Source: Parvularculaceae bacterium | Lineage (GTDB): Bacteria; Pseudomonadota; Alphaproteobacteria; Caulobacterales; Parvularculaceae | Length of the DNA stretch: 64,000 bases | Reading direction: 5' to 3' | Assembly (NCBI GenBank): GCA_021776475.1 | Contig: JAJFFV010000005.1 | Coordinates: forward strand, 930,001 to 994,000 | Shown: piece by piece, positions 1 through 11,322 of the stretch | Layout of the letters: each line of letters opens with the position of its first letter | Numbering within the stretch: position 1 is the first letter of the stretch | Made by a program: the position numbers and the translations under genes | Notes under the pieces: generated by a model | The model's database searches: none | What the model was told of the DNA's origin: nothing | The model's input: only the letters and a program-made list of their open reading frames with translations

Positions 1-3017
<3,017 letters not shown>

Positions 3018-3632
3018 ATGACAATCCATCTGCACAAGGGCGACCTGCCGCCCGACCTCTCATTTTCTGGCTCTGTTGCGGTTGACAGCGAGACAATGGG
3101 GTTAAACCCACACCGTGACCCCCTATGTGTTGTGCAGCTGTCTGCCGGAGATGGGGACGCTCATTTGGTACAGCTTGATCGGGCAACATATGACGTGCCC
3201 AATCTTAAAAAATTGCTCGAGGATGACCAAATCCTCAAAATCTTCCATTTTGCGCGCTTCGATGTAGCGGTGTTTAGGAAATATCTGAACGCCAATACGT
3301 CACCTGTCTATTGCACCAAAATAGCGTCTAAACTGGCCAGAACTTACACTGACCGACACGGGTTGAAGGATGTTTGTAAAGAGCTAGTGGGCGTGGACAT
3401 GTCGAAACAACAGCAATCCTCCGACTGGGGCGCGCACGATTTAAGCCCTGCCCAGAAGGATTACGCCGCCGCCGATGTGCTTTATCTGCACGAGGCGCAG
3501 GCAAAACTGGATGCAATGCTGGAGCGTGAAGGCCGTCGCGAGCTTGCCCGGGCGTGTTTTGAGTTTATCCCGTACCGGGCAAAGCTCGACCTTGAAGGCT
3601 GGCCAGAAACCGACATTTTTGCGCATTCGTGA
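3018..3632 (+). CDS. RNase D-like 3'-5' exonuclease
   Basis: DEDD-family 3'-5' exonuclease of the ribonuclease D type, expected to trim structured RNA 3' ends. Motif I is DSETMGL near residues 23-29, motif II is FHFARFDV near 77-84, and motif III is YAAADVLYL near 153-161, the tyrosine placing it in the DEDDy subgroup. At 204 residues it holds only the exonuclease domain; the HRDC domains of classical RNase D (about 370 residues) are absent. Short forms of this type next to lptC are usual in alphaproteobacteria. The ATG at 3018 follows a GGAAG ribosome-binding site. It is probably the first gene of the lpt block, with a 195-base gap before lptC. Confidence 0.9.
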   Translation: MTIHLHKGDLPPDLSFSGSVAVDSETMGLNPHRDPLCVVQLSAGDGDAHLVQLDRATYDVPNLKKLLEDDQILKIFHFARFDVAVFRKYLNANTSPVYCTKIASKLARTYTDRHGLKDVCKELVGVDMSKQQQSSDWGAHDLSPAQKDYAAADVLYLHEAQAKLDAMLEREGRRELARACFEFIPYRAKLDLEGWPETDIFAHS

Positions 3633-3729
3633 CTTGAATACCGCGAAAACGGCTTAATTTATGTATAGTAATTGATTATTAGCTTTTTCAAGCTGAAACA
3701 AAATGCAATAACCTGTGACGTGGAGCGCG

Positions 3730-3748
3730 GTTGAAACTGGTTTTCAAC
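3730..3748. promoter_or_regulatory. Inverted repeat upstream of lptC
   Basis: GTTGAAA and TTTCAAC form a 7-bp inverted repeat with a 5-base spacer, about 80 bases before the lptC start. It could be an operator for the lptCAB-rpoN block. No cognate regulator is suggested by the sequence, and a repeat of this size may occur by chance. Confidence 0.25.
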
Positions 3749-3827
3749 ACACTCCATCTGTCGCAACAGTCAGACCGAGATCCGCCAGGTGCAATCGACA
3801 AATCGAGACTTAGTGTCCGGACGGCGC

Positions 3828-4496
3828 ATGAATAAAAAGCAAGCACGGCGTCACAGTGTGTTTGTCAGGACGGCACGATTGTGTCTGCCAGTTGTTATTA
3901 CTGGTATTGTGGCGGCTTACGGTGTGACCGCGACCCCCCGCACGATTGATCAGGACTTCCTCCGCCAGTTTCAGAATCTAGAGGTTGTGAGCGAAGATCT
4001 GCGCATGGAAAAGCCTCGCTTTCTGGGTGAAGATACTGCCGGCGTGCCCTACGAAATCAATGCTGGCGCTGCGACCCAAAACCCGAGGATGCCTAAGTTC
4101 ATCGTTCTTGAAAACCCAGAAGCCTTTAAGGCGCTCGGGCATGCAGATCAGGCGTTGGTTAAGGCAAAAACCGGTATGTACAGCCTGGATGCGAAGACGA
4201 TTCAGCTCAATTCCGAGGTTGAGTTCAAACAGGGTATAGGATCTGAAGAGTTTGTCTTAAGCATGGATGCCGCAGAAGTCCGCCTGGAAGATCGTTCTGT
4301 GCATTCCGATGTCGATGTTTTTGGTGAAAATAAAAACGGCAGCATCAGCGCCGAGGGGATGACTGCCTATCAAGATGAGGGCCGAACCGTTTTTCACAAG
4401 GCGCGGATGGTGATCAAGCCGCGAAACGTTGAAGACGAGGAACAAATACCCGAAGCATCAGAAGAAAATAGTGAACAACAAACACCGGAAACCTGA
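3828..4496 (+). CDS. lptC: LPS export protein LptC
   Basis: Bitopic inner-membrane member of the Lpt machine that carries lipopolysaccharide from the LptBFG transporter to LptA. Residues 12-33 form one membrane segment (VRTARLCLPVVITGIVAAYG). The rest is a periplasmic beta-jellyroll LptC domain, with IQLNSEVEF and DRSVHSDVDVFGENKNG strands typical of LptC/OstA folds. The C-terminus is an acidic tail rich in E and Q. I chose the ATG at 3828, just before the basic cytosolic MNKKQARRH segment; an upstream GTG at 3789 would add 13 residues. lptA and lptB follow directly. At 222 residues it is in the range seen in alphaproteobacteria. Confidence 0.88.
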   Translation: MNKKQARRHSVFVRTARLCLPVVITGIVAAYGVTATPRTIDQDFLRQFQNLEVVSEDLRMEKPRFLGEDTAGVPYEINAGAATQNPRMPKFIVLENPEAFKALGHADQALVKAKTGMYSLDAKTIQLNSEVEFKQGIGSEEFVLSMDAAEVRLEDRSVHSDVDVFGENKNGSISAEGMTAYQDEGRTVFHKARMVIKPRNVEDEEQIPEASEENSEQQTPET

Positions 4497-4545
4497 TAGG
4501 ATGCGGTGCTGTTAAGGTTTGGGTAGGGCAACACGGGAAAGACAA

Positions 4546-5052
4546 ATGACTGGTAAAGCGAATAAATTGTCATGCCTTGCGGCCTTGGCAACGCTGATTT
4601 CCCCAACCATTTTGGCGCCGGCGCAGGCGCAGCTCACAAGCAACTCGACTGATCCGATAGACATCACAGGTGAGCAGTTCGAGGCCTTCCAGGAAAAGGA
4701 TTATGCTATCTGGACCGGTGATGTTCACGTTGTCCAGGGAACGACAATTCTGACGGCGCCAAAACTGACCATGTATGGTGTCGGAGAAGGCGGCCTTAGG
4801 GAGATCCATGCGGAAGGTGGTATTCGCTACACAAATGGAGAAGAAGCCATCTCAAGCCAAAAGGCCATTTATGATGCCGATCAGGAAACGGTACTTTTTA
4901 CCGGAAATGTCGTGGTAGTGCAGGGTGAGCAGGTACTCTCCGGCGGGCGCTTGATTTATCATACGCAAACAGGCGAGATTAAGTTTACAGCGGCAGATGG
5001 CGGTCGCGTCCGTGGCATATTTATAAACAATAACGCCTCGCCCAAGTCCTGA
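4546..5052 (+). CDS. lptA: LPS transport periplasmic protein LptA
   Basis: Periplasmic OstA-like protein that forms the beta-jellyroll bridge for lipopolysaccharide between LptC and LptD. The ATG at 4546 gives a good signal peptide ending near ILAPAQAQ; the frame is open upstream to a TTG at 4519. The mature part has the LptA/OstA repeats: DITGEQFEAFQEKDYAIWTG, VHVVQGTTILTAPKLTMYG and AIYDADQETVLFTGNVVVVQ. At 168 residues it has the normal family length. It lies between lptC and lptB, with lptB starting 44 bases after its stop. lptD is not in this window. Confidence 0.92.
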   Translation: MTGKANKLSCLAALATLISPTILAPAQAQLTSNSTDPIDITGEQFEAFQEKDYAIWTGDVHVVQGTTILTAPKLTMYGVGEGGLREIHAEGGIRYTNGEEAISSQKAIYDADQETVLFTGNVVVVQGEQVLSGGRLIYHTQTGEIKFTAADGGRVRGIFINNNASPKS

Positions 5053-5096
5053 CCTTGCTCGATAGCAACCAGATAACGACACAGACAGTAACGGAC

Positions 5097-5861
5097 ATGG
5101 CCGAACATTCCCCCGCGCCCACGGCTGACAAAAAAAAACGCGCAGGACTGGTCGCTGAGGGACTGCAAAAGTCCTATCGCCGGCGCTCAGTCGTACATGG
5201 GGTCAATCTCACAGTGCAGCGGGGCGAAGTTGTTGGACTATTGGGCCCCAATGGCGCCGGCAAAACGACTTGTTTTTACATGATGACAGGGCTTATTCCC
5301 GTCGATGACGGGCAGCTGTGGATTGATGGATTTAACGTAACGCGCCTGCCGATGTATCAGCGGGCAAAGCTTGGTGTTGGTTATCTGCCACAGGAAGCGT
5401 CAATTTTTCGTGGCCTAACAGTTGAGCAAAATCTGGAAGCGGTGGTCCAGCTTGTCTACAACGACCGTGAGTCTCAACAGCAATTGATTGACAGCCTTTT
5501 GTCTGAGTTCAAGATTGACCACCTTCGGAAATCATCTGCCATCACGTTGTCGGGCGGTGAGCGACGACGGCTTGAAATAGCCCGGGCGCTTGCCACGGGG
5601 CCTGAGTTCATGCTTCTGGACGAGCCCTTTGCCGGCATCGATCCGCTTGCGATGAACGATATTCGAGAACTTGTCGCAGAGCTCAAAGATCGCGGCATCG
5701 GGGTTCTCATTACAGACCATAACGTCCGTGAAACCCTTGAAATTATTGACCGGGCCTACATTATTCACCAGGGCGAGGTGCTGGCGCAGGGAACGGCAGA
5801 TGAAATAATTATCAATCCGGATGTGCGCCGCGTTTATCTTGGAGAAACCTTCGCGTTGTAG
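5097..5861 (+). CDS. lptB: LPS export ABC transporter ATPase LptB
   Basis: Cytoplasmic ATPase that powers lipopolysaccharide extraction with LptF and LptG, whose genes are not in this window. It has Walker A GPNGAGKT (residues 50-57), a Q-loop near YLPQEAS, the signature LSGGERRRLEIARAL, Walker B FMLLDEPFAGID and the switch histidine in ITDHNVRET. These are close to the LptB consensus, including the DHNVRETL element. The ATG at 5097 was chosen; a TTG at 5055 in the same frame would add 14 residues of poor character. The next gene, rpoN, starts 51 bases downstream, so the two are probably cotranscribed. Confidence 0.96.
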   Translation: MAEHSPAPTADKKKRAGLVAEGLQKSYRRRSVVHGVNLTVQRGEVVGLLGPNGAGKTTCFYMMTGLIPVDDGQLWIDGFNVTRLPMYQRAKLGVGYLPQEASIFRGLTVEQNLEAVVQLVYNDRESQQQLIDSLLSEFKIDHLRKSSAITLSGGERRRLEIARALATGPEFMLLDEPFAGIDPLAMNDIRELVAELKDRGIGVLITDHNVRETLEIIDRAYIIHQGEVLAQGTADEIIINPDVRRVYLGETFAL

Positions 5862-5912
5862 ACTTCCCCGCGAAGACAGCCTTTTTTGGTTGTACGAGTG
5901 GAGGTTGGGAAC

Positions 5913-7445
5913 GTGGCAATTTCGCCAAAATTAGACTTAAGACAGGGTCAGCACCTGGTCATGACGCCGCAATTGCAGCAGGCGATCAAACTCTTACAGC
6001 TGACCAATCTAGAATTGCAGGAATACGTTGAAACGCAGCTCCTCGAAAACCCTTTTCTTGAGCGTGATGAGCGGGCTGACCAGCCGCAACGCGGCGATGG
6101 CGCTGCTACTTTGGAAGCGACCGCAAAGACCGAGGGCCTTCAATCGGAAGAGAAAGGGTTAACCCTTTCTGACAGCGATGGCCTGAATGCCGCAAGCAAG
6201 TCCCTTGATACTGAATATGACAATATTGATCCCAATGCCTCCCACGCCGACAAATTTGAAGCGATGCGTTCAGACAACAATGTTTCTGACTGGTCTTCTG
6301 TCCGGACGTCAAAAGGTCATGATTTCTCCGACCTCGACACGGAAGGAAATCTCACGCGCGAAAAATCATTGCGTGAAGTGCTGACCGACCAGCTTCACCT
6401 TTCGATCAGGGACGAGACAGACCTTCTGATCGGTACCTTTCTCATTGATCTGATAGATGAAGGCGGCTATCTGCGTGCCGATCTTGATGAAGTTGGTGCC
6501 CGGCTTGGTGCAAGTGAAGAAGATGTGTTGCGCGTTTTGAAAGAAATTCAAGCGCTTGAGCCGGCTGGTGTGGGCGCGCGTAACTTACAAGAATGCCTAA
6601 GATTGCAATTGATTGAGAAAAATCGACTCGATCCTGTGATGGAAAATTTCCTGGAATATCTTCACCTTTTAGGTGCTGCCGATCTTCACGGATTGAAGAA
6701 AGCGACAGGCCTGAACGCAGATGAATTACACGAAATGATCGTGGAAATCCGTACACTGACACCCAAGCCAGGCCTTGCCTATGGGACGGAATTTGTACAG
6801 GTTGTCGTACCGGATGTATATGTCGCACAGTCGGACGATGGCGGTTGGAAAATCGAACTCAATTCGGAAACATTACCCAAGGTTATCTCCAATCAGAAAT
6901 ACTTTGCAAAACTGACTGTTGCCTGTGTTCTAGATGACGAAAAGAGCTACCTCTCCGAACAAATGTCCAATGCTAACTGGCTAGTGAAAAGCTTGGACCA
7001 ACGTGCCCGGACGATATTGAAAGTCGGCTCAGAAATCGTTCGGCAACAGGATGCGTTTTTTATTCATGGCGTAAAGTATTTGAGGCCTTTGAACTTGAAA
7101 ACAGTCGCAGACGCGATTTCAATGCATGAATCAACCGTGTCCCGCGTAACATCCAACAAGTATATTGCGACACCGCGCGGTACATTTGAGATGAAGTATT
7201 TCTTTACATCTGCAATTGCCGCAACGACGGGTGATGTGGCGCACTCGGCGGAGGCTGTCCGCCAGCGGATCAAAGACTTGATTGAATCAGAACAATCAGA
7301 TCGGATCTTATCAGATGACCGCATTGTCGATATGTTGAAGAAGGAAAACATTGATATTGCTCGCAGGACGGTTGCCAAGTATCGTGAGGCGTTGCATATC
7401 CCCTCCTCAGTTCAGCGGCGGCGATTGAAGCAAAAAGCGATCTGA
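5913..7445 (+). CDS. rpoN: RNA polymerase sigma-54 factor RpoN
   Basis: Sigma-54 directs RNA polymerase to -24/-12 promoters that need an AAA+ activator. The N-terminus (ISPKLDLRQGQHLVMTPQLQQAI) is the activator-interacting region I. An acidic, variable region II follows, then the core-binding domain, and near the C-terminus the RpoN box ARRTVAKYREALHIP. The GTG at 5913 is preferred because a GGAGG ribosome-binding site ends 8 bases before it and the protein then begins at the family's normal position. Length is 510 residues. The order lptB-rpoN-hpf-ptsN is the classical rpoN neighbourhood of Proteobacteria and supports a nitrogen-PTS link. Confidence 0.97.
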   Translation: MAISPKLDLRQGQHLVMTPQLQQAIKLLQLTNLELQEYVETQLLENPFLERDERADQPQRGDGAATLEATAKTEGLQSEEKGLTLSDSDGLNAASKSLDTEYDNIDPNASHADKFEAMRSDNNVSDWSSVRTSKGHDFSDLDTEGNLTREKSLREVLTDQLHLSIRDETDLLIGTFLIDLIDEGGYLRADLDEVGARLGASEEDVLRVLKEIQALEPAGVGARNLQECLRLQLIEKNRLDPVMENFLEYLHLLGAADLHGLKKATGLNADELHEMIVEIRTLTPKPGLAYGTEFVQVVVPDVYVAQSDDGGWKIELNSETLPKVISNQKYFAKLTVACVLDDEKSYLSEQMSNANWLVKSLDQRARTILKVGSEIVRQQDAFFIHGVKYLRPLNLKTVADAISMHESTVSRVTSNKYIATPRGTFEMKYFFTSAIAATTGDVAHSAEAVRQRIKDLIESEQSDRILSDDRIVDMLKKENIDIARRTVAKYREALHIPSSVQRRRLKQKAI

Positions 7446-7455
7446 ACTGGTTACT

Positions 7456-7483
7456 TTGACACTTACAGCTGTCGCGCTACACT
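7456..7483 (+). promoter_or_regulatory. Sigma-70-type promoter for hpf
   Basis: TTGACA at 7456-7461, a 16-base spacer, then TACACT at 7478-7483. This is a near-consensus housekeeping promoter 58 bases before the hpf start. It lies just after the rpoN stop, so hpf can be transcribed independently of the lpt-rpoN unit. Confidence 0.6.
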
Positions 7484-7540
7484 GCACAATTGCAGTCCGG
7501 GCGATCGTGTGTAAATGATGCGAGACAAGAAGGAGCCCTC

Positions 7541-8119
7541 ATGGACGTACAGATCACTGGTAAAGGATTAGATTTAGGTGCAGCCCTGCAAACCCATGTT
7601 GAGGACAGGATCGCATCTAGCGTTCATAAGTACTTCGAACGCTCAGCAGAAGCACAGGTGACCTTTGCAAGAGAGGGGTCGAGCATAAAATGCGAGGCGA
7701 CCACACACCTTGCGTCGGGTGTATTTCTTGCCGTTCAGGGCGAAGCCCACGACGCCTATAGCGCCTTTGACGACGCGCTTGAAAAACTTGAAAAGCGTGT
7801 TCGCAGGTACAAACGGCGCTTGAAGAACCACCATGCCAACGGGAAGTCCCCGCTTCCAGCTGAATCAGCACCCTCTTATATTCTGAAACCTCTTGACGCT
7901 GACGAGGAAGGTGACGAGCCCATTGAGGAAGATCCAACACCGGTCGTCATCGCAGAGAGTACCACCAGATTGCGCGAAATGACCGTTGGTGCCGCCGTAT
8001 TGCAGCTGGATCTGGCGGATCAGCCAGTGATTGTTTTTAAAAACGCTGCCCACGGCAGGATCAGCGTCGTCTACAAACGGTCCGATGGAAATATCGGCTG
8101 GATTGACAGCGGCAAATAA
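7541..8119 (+). CDS. hpf: Ribosome hibernation promoting factor, long form
   Basis: Binds the 30S subunit in resting cells and promotes 100S ribosome dimers. The N-terminal domain starts MDVQITGKGLDLGAALQTHV and includes the basic stretch RRYKRRLKNHH near residues 85-96. An acidic linker leads to the C-terminal dimerisation domain (VGAAVLQLDLADQPVIVFKN ... VVYKRSDGNIGWID). Two domains and 192 residues make this the long form, as usual in alphaproteobacteria. The ATG at 7541 has a GAAGGAG ribosome-binding site 7 bases upstream. A strong promoter lies at 7456-7483. rpoN precedes it and ptsN follows, the standard order. Confidence 0.96.
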   Translation: MDVQITGKGLDLGAALQTHVEDRIASSVHKYFERSAEAQVTFAREGSSIKCEATTHLASGVFLAVQGEAHDAYSAFDDALEKLEKRVRRYKRRLKNHHANGKSPLPAESAPSYILKPLDADEEGDEPIEEDPTPVVIAESTTRLREMTVGAAVLQLDLADQPVIVFKNAAHGRISVVYKRSDGNIGWIDSGK

Positions 8120-8134
8120 AATTCCCGTCATCGG

Positions 8135-8161
8135 GTAACCCATTGAAAATAAAAGGGTTAC
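8135..8161 (+). terminator. Hairpin after hpf
   Basis: GTAACCC (8135-8141) pairs with GGGTTAC (8155-8161) across a 13-base A-rich loop, 16 bases after the hpf stop. No strong T run follows, so it may be an RNA-stability or partial terminator element rather than a full intrinsic terminator. Confidence 0.35.
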
Positions 8162-8276
8162 GCATTTGAAATATTAGCAAAAATGAAGAACTTTCCCTTT
8201 CAGGTAAGACCCAAAAGGCATATATCAGGCCCGATGATGGAGCGGTTTCGGCCAGATTCCAAAGTGAGGATGTAGT

Positions 8277-8744
8277 ATGAGTGATATCAGCAATTTACTG
8301 GCGAGCGACCGCGTATTGGTCAATGTCAGAGCAAATTGCAAACGTGAAGCGCTGTCCTTTCTTGCCGCAAAAGGTGCTGAAGCGTCCGGGCAATCTGCGG
8401 AAAACATTTTGGCGATTTTGCAGGAACGAGAAAAACTGGGCTCAACGGGTGTTGGTGAGGGGTTTGCAATCCCCCATGGAAAACTCGCTGACATTACTGA
8501 TATGATCGGCGTCCTTGTGCATCTCGAAGAAGCCGTGGATTTTGATGCTGTGGATGATCAGCCAGTGGATCTAATGTTCTTGCTTCTCGCACCCGAGGAT
8601 GCGAGCGCCCTACATCTGAAGACCCTGTCCAAGGTGGCGCGATTAATGCGGAGCGAAGAAGTGCGCGCTGCAATGCGCGGTGCCAAATCGGCAGAGGCCC
8701 TCTATGCCATTGCGATTGCCCGTGAAAAATCACGGGCTGCCTGA
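8277..8744 (+). CDS. ptsN: PTS IIA-like nitrogen regulatory protein PtsN (EIIA-Ntr)
   Basis: Phosphoryl acceptor of the nitrogen-related phosphotransferase system; regulates potassium transport, nitrogen and carbon balance by protein-protein contact. The active-site histidine sits in GVGEGFAIPHGK near residues 61-72. The PTS EIIA type-2 fold is supported by VDLMFLLLAPEDASALHLKTLS near 99-120. Length is 155 residues, normal for the family. It follows hpf, the conserved arrangement with rpoN. The partners PtsP and NPr are not in this window. The minus-strand DUF1150 gene ends 39 bases downstream, so the two converge. Confidence 0.95.
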   Translation: MSDISNLLASDRVLVNVRANCKREALSFLAAKGAEASGQSAENILAILQEREKLGSTGVGEGFAIPHGKLADITDMIGVLVHLEEAVDFDAVDDQPVDLMFLLLAPEDASALHLKTLSKVARLMRSEEVRAAMRGAKSAEALYAIAIAREKSRAA

Positions 8745-8783
8745 CAATTTGGCGATAGCCTCACATAATTTATTTACCAGCCG

Positions 8784-9065
8784 TTAGTGGACGCTGACGG
8801 GTGTCATTTCATTCTGGCGGGCTGCGGCAAATGCAAGATCGCGGTTACCCATCAGGGCAATTCTCGCCCCATCGGCGGCATGCAGAGCGTACAGAATTGT
8901 CTCTGCCGGAATATCGACATCAAGTTCGTTTTCGTCATCGAGCAGATCGCCCATCACGTCCCGGGCCATAACTGGTCGCACATAAACGAGATTTTTGCCA
9001 CCTAATTGGGCGAATGCCTGGGTGTTGGATTCGCCTCCGTCAGTCATGTTATTATGGCCGGTCAT
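8784..9065 (-). CDS. DUF1150 family protein
   Basis: Small conserved alphaproteobacterial protein of unknown function. The DUF1150 features are visible: LGGKNLVYVRPV near residues 22-33, YALHAADGARIALMGNRDLA near 59-78, and the C-terminal FAAARQNEMTPVSVH. Family members often sit near small heat-shock genes, but none is adjacent here. I chose the ATG at 9065; another ATG at 9047 (MTDGGES) is possible. It converges with ptsN. Confidence 0.85.
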   Translation of the reverse strand: MTGHNNMTDGGESNTQAFAQLGGKNLVYVRPVMARDVMGDLLDDENELDVDIPAETILYALHAADGARIALMGNRDLAFAAARQNEMTPVSVH

Positions 9066-9293
9066 CGGATAAGCCTTCCTTCCCAAGTTACTGCTTGCCA
9101 AAACTCGCTGCAAACTTGCGTTTCGAATTCGGGTAAGTGCTGTTGCGAAAACTTACCCTGAAATCTCTATTAAACCGTAAAATCAGGAAACTTAATGTTG
9201 TCTTGATTTGTTCGCTCTCGGTTTGATGCGCACCAATGATATACTATAACATTCAATATAGCGTAACTTTATAACATTGCAAGCCTCGGTTGT

Positions 9294-10127
9294 TCACAAG
9301 GCTGTAATAGTTAACAAGAGTATACCAAGCGCACACCTGTAGATGACAAACGGCGTGAAGCTAATCCACCCAAGCATCCGCATGAACACGAAAATCGCGC
9401 CATAGGCTGCTACAAATGAAAGTATGGCCGCCAAAATAGCATCTTCAGCGTTTGTCAGCCCTCCTCCCTTGGCGAGATCAAAGGCAGCAAACAAACCAAA
9501 TGCAGAAATTGTGGGAATTGAAAGCAGCATCGAAAAGCGGGCGGCCTCGGTCCTCGATATTGCAAAAAACCGGGCGATTGTAATGGTGATGCCAGACCGG
9601 CTTGTGCCAGGGATAATGGCAAGGGCCTGAGCCAGGCCAATACAAGCGACTGTTTTCCAGGTAAAATTCTCAACTGAAGTCGTCGCTTGCGGGCAACGGT
9701 CTGCAATCCAGAGCAGGATCCCAAACCCGATACTGGCAAGGCCGATGATCGCCGGATTTCGCAACATGTCAACAATGCCGGCGAGGTATACGATTGGAGC
9801 AATAACCACAATTGGAATGGTCGCGAGCACGATAAAAAGGAAAAGTTGCCGGTTTTCGCTTTCGCGGCGACGCCAAGTGTCTAATCCACCACGAATTATC
9901 CGCATCACTTCCAGTCTGAAATAAATCATCACGGCTCCAAGAGAACCAACATGTACCGCGACATCAATTAAAGGGCCTTGGTCCGACCATGAGGGCACCG
10001 CCAACGGCACCAAAACAAGATGCGCAGAAGACGAGACCGGCAAGAATTCAGTCAGGCCTTGTACGAGGGCGAGAATAAGCAGTTGTAAAAGGGGCACTGA
10101 ATGATTCCAGAAAGGAGCTGCGTTCAA
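9294..10127 (-). CDS. uppP: Undecaprenyl-diphosphatase UppP (BacA)
   Basis: Integral membrane phosphatase that recycles undecaprenyl diphosphate to the monophosphate carrier for peptidoglycan and polysaccharide synthesis. The first catalytic motif is LVQGLTEFLPVSSSAHL near residues 21-37, and the second is PGTSRSG near 172-178. Multiple hydrophobic helices and a length of 277 residues match the family. It stands alone on the minus strand. The carrier it regenerates would be used by the Wzx/Wzy polysaccharide pathway encoded about 10 kb away, though the gene is a general housekeeping one. Confidence 0.95.
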   Translation of the reverse strand: MNAAPFWNHSVPLLQLLILALVQGLTEFLPVSSSAHLVLVPLAVPSWSDQGPLIDVAVHVGSLGAVMIYFRLEVMRIIRGGLDTWRRRESENRQLFLFIVLATIPIVVIAPIVYLAGIVDMLRNPAIIGLASIGFGILLWIADRCPQATTSVENFTWKTVACIGLAQALAIIPGTSRSGITITIARFFAISRTEAARFSMLLSIPTISAFGLFAAFDLAKGGGLTNAEDAILAAILSFVAAYGAIFVFMRMLGWISFTPFVIYRCALGILLLTITAL

Positions 10128-10504
10128 CGGAACAGTCTACGACTATGCTGTTTTCTGGTTTGTGAAAAGGAAAATATGCCATTTCGGGCAGCCTTAATAT
10201 TTTCTTTAGAGACATTAATTGTTGTAAAGACTAATTCATTCAAATTTTACATATATGTGCAAAAATAAATTTCTGACGCGTATTTTTCTCGGAGACTACT
10301 TTGGCTAAGACAAGAGTACTACCCGCCCATTTCAGCACAGTTTTGTGTCATTTCAGACGGTAGGGCTGCCCGATCTGGCTTCGGGTGACGGTATCCCGAA
10401 ATCTATATTATTAAGAATAATGTTCTGTATAGGATTTATTAGGATTTAAGAGAGACTTGCCTAGGCAGGTCATCTTGACACGCAATATGACCTTGTAGGA
10501 CCTA

Positions 10505-10587
10505 AAATTATTGAACTGGGACGTGCCAAACTGATTATTGAATTGAAGGTAGTTCCAAGGCTGAGCGGTCTGAACGCTCGGTTTTTT
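10505..10587 (+). ncRNA. Candidate small RNA or leader ending in an intrinsic terminator
   Basis: No plus-strand gene precedes the terminator at 10561-10587, so something non-coding must end there if it is used. A domain closed by TTGAACT (10511-10517) and AGTTCCAA (10551-10558, one bulge) precedes the terminator hairpin. A TTGACA at 10475-10480 could act as a -35 element, but the -10 is weak (TAGGAC, or TAAAAT too far away). The 5' end given is a guess. The alternative is a transcription attenuator in a long leader of the DUF11 genes. Confidence 0.35.
10561..10587 (+). terminator. Intrinsic terminator without an upstream gene
   Basis: CTGAGCG (10561-10567) pairs with CGCTCGG (10575-10581), seven pairs with one G-T, loop GTCTGAA, followed by six T at 10582-10587. 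Textbook rho-independent form on the plus strand, 111 bases upstream of the first DUF11 gene. Confidence 0.65.
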
Positions 10588-10632
10588 AAATCATATTAAA
10601 ATGGTATTAAAGCACGTAATTTTTTTAATCTT

Positions 10633-10651
10633 TAGACGTATAATTAGACGT
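10633..10651 (+). promoter_or_regulatory. Possible -10 element with AGACGT direct repeats
   Basis: TATAAT at 10639-10644 lies between two copies of AGACGT (10633-10638 and 10646-10651), about 55 bases before the first DUF11 gene. No good -35 is visible at 16-18 bases. The repeats could be half-sites of an activator or repressor overlapping the -10. Confidence 0.35.
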
Positions 10652-10698
10652 TCATTAATCAAAAACGGCTAGTTTCATCGCTAACAAAGGGTACAGTT

Positions 10699-11217
10699 AT
10701 GTCTGGTTATTTTGATGGTTGCAAAACAAGCACGCTACAGTTTGCGTATGCATTTGTAGCCATGATTGTCCTGCTTGTAACGCCTGCTGCTTATGCTGAA
10801 GGGCCTGTCACAAGTAGTTTAGAGGCCTTTATCGTCGAAGTTGGCGAAGATGGCAAAGAATCACTCATGCCGGCAGACAAGGTATTGCCCGGCGGGGTTA
10901 TCGAATACCATATTACGTACAGCAACAATACAAGCGATGGCCTCGCAAATTTCGTTGTGAACGGCGATATCCCCGAGCAGACCCGCTACATTGCAAATAG
11001 CCAGGAAGTCAATCTCGCCGCCAACTTTCAGGCATATATTGAAGATCTTGGTTGGGTAGATATCCCGGCCTTCCGTACCATCACTAATAATGACGGTCAG
11101 CCTGAAAAGGTCGAAATAAATCCATCAGAGTACACCGCGCTGCATTGGACGCTCGCAGGTGATCTGAGTCCGGAGACAAGTGTAAGTGTCGTCTACCGGG
11201 TGAAGGTGGATAGCTAA
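10699..11217 (+). CDS. Secreted protein with a single DUF11-like domain
   Basis: A 172-residue exported protein. The N-terminus has a hydrophobic segment (YAFVAMIVLLVTPAAYA) ending in a signal-peptidase-I-like AYA site near residue 33. The mature part has the DUF11-like pattern: LPGGVIEYHITYSNNTSD, then a domain ending LSPETSVSVVYRVKV. DUF11 domains are beta-sandwich repeats common in bacterial surface proteins. It lacks cysteines in the mature part and is acidic. It is the first gene of a three-gene DUF11 run; the second starts about 105 bases after its stop. Function unknown; it may be a minor subunit or a chaperone-like partner of the larger proteins. Confidence 0.75.
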   Translation: MSGYFDGCKTSTLQFAYAFVAMIVLLVTPAAYAEGPVTSSLEAFIVEVGEDGKESLMPADKVLPGGVIEYHITYSNNTSDGLANFVVNGDIPEQTRYIANSQEVNLAANFQAYIEDLGWVDIPAFRTITNNDGQPEKVEINPSEYTALHWTLAGDLSPETSVSVVYRVKVDS

Positions 11218-11322
11218 TGCCACCCGGGGGGAATACCGGCAAGAACAGAAGTGGCGATATACGTCATCAGCTTGAGGCAGAGAATCCTGCCAAGCCATTG
11301 AGAGTATTTAGGAGTGTATGAC

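Larger units (their letters stand above)
10128..10698. other. AT-rich intergenic region before the DUF11 cluster
   Basis: About 570 bases with no protein-coding frame I can support, visibly more AT-rich than the flanking genes. It contains a 10-bp palindrome TGCCTAGGCA at 10458-10467, a TTGACA at 10475-10480, a long-range pairing TTGAACT (10511-10517) with AGTTCCAA (10551-10558), and an intrinsic terminator at 10561-10587. A TATAAT and direct repeats sit at 10633-10651. The region separates divergent uppP from the DUF11 genes and probably contains regulatory RNA or promoter elements. Confidence 0.6.

Noticed and set aside
8135-8161. Sigma-54 promoter for ptsN in this gap
   Set aside because: I searched for GG-N10-GC spacing with TGGCAC/TTGC features and saw none; only a hairpin is supported.
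10128-10698. Possible c-di-GMP or other known riboswitch before the surface genes
   Set aside because: I looked for the conserved GEMM-type core and other familiar aptamer motifs and did not find them; only a generic hairpin and terminator are supported.
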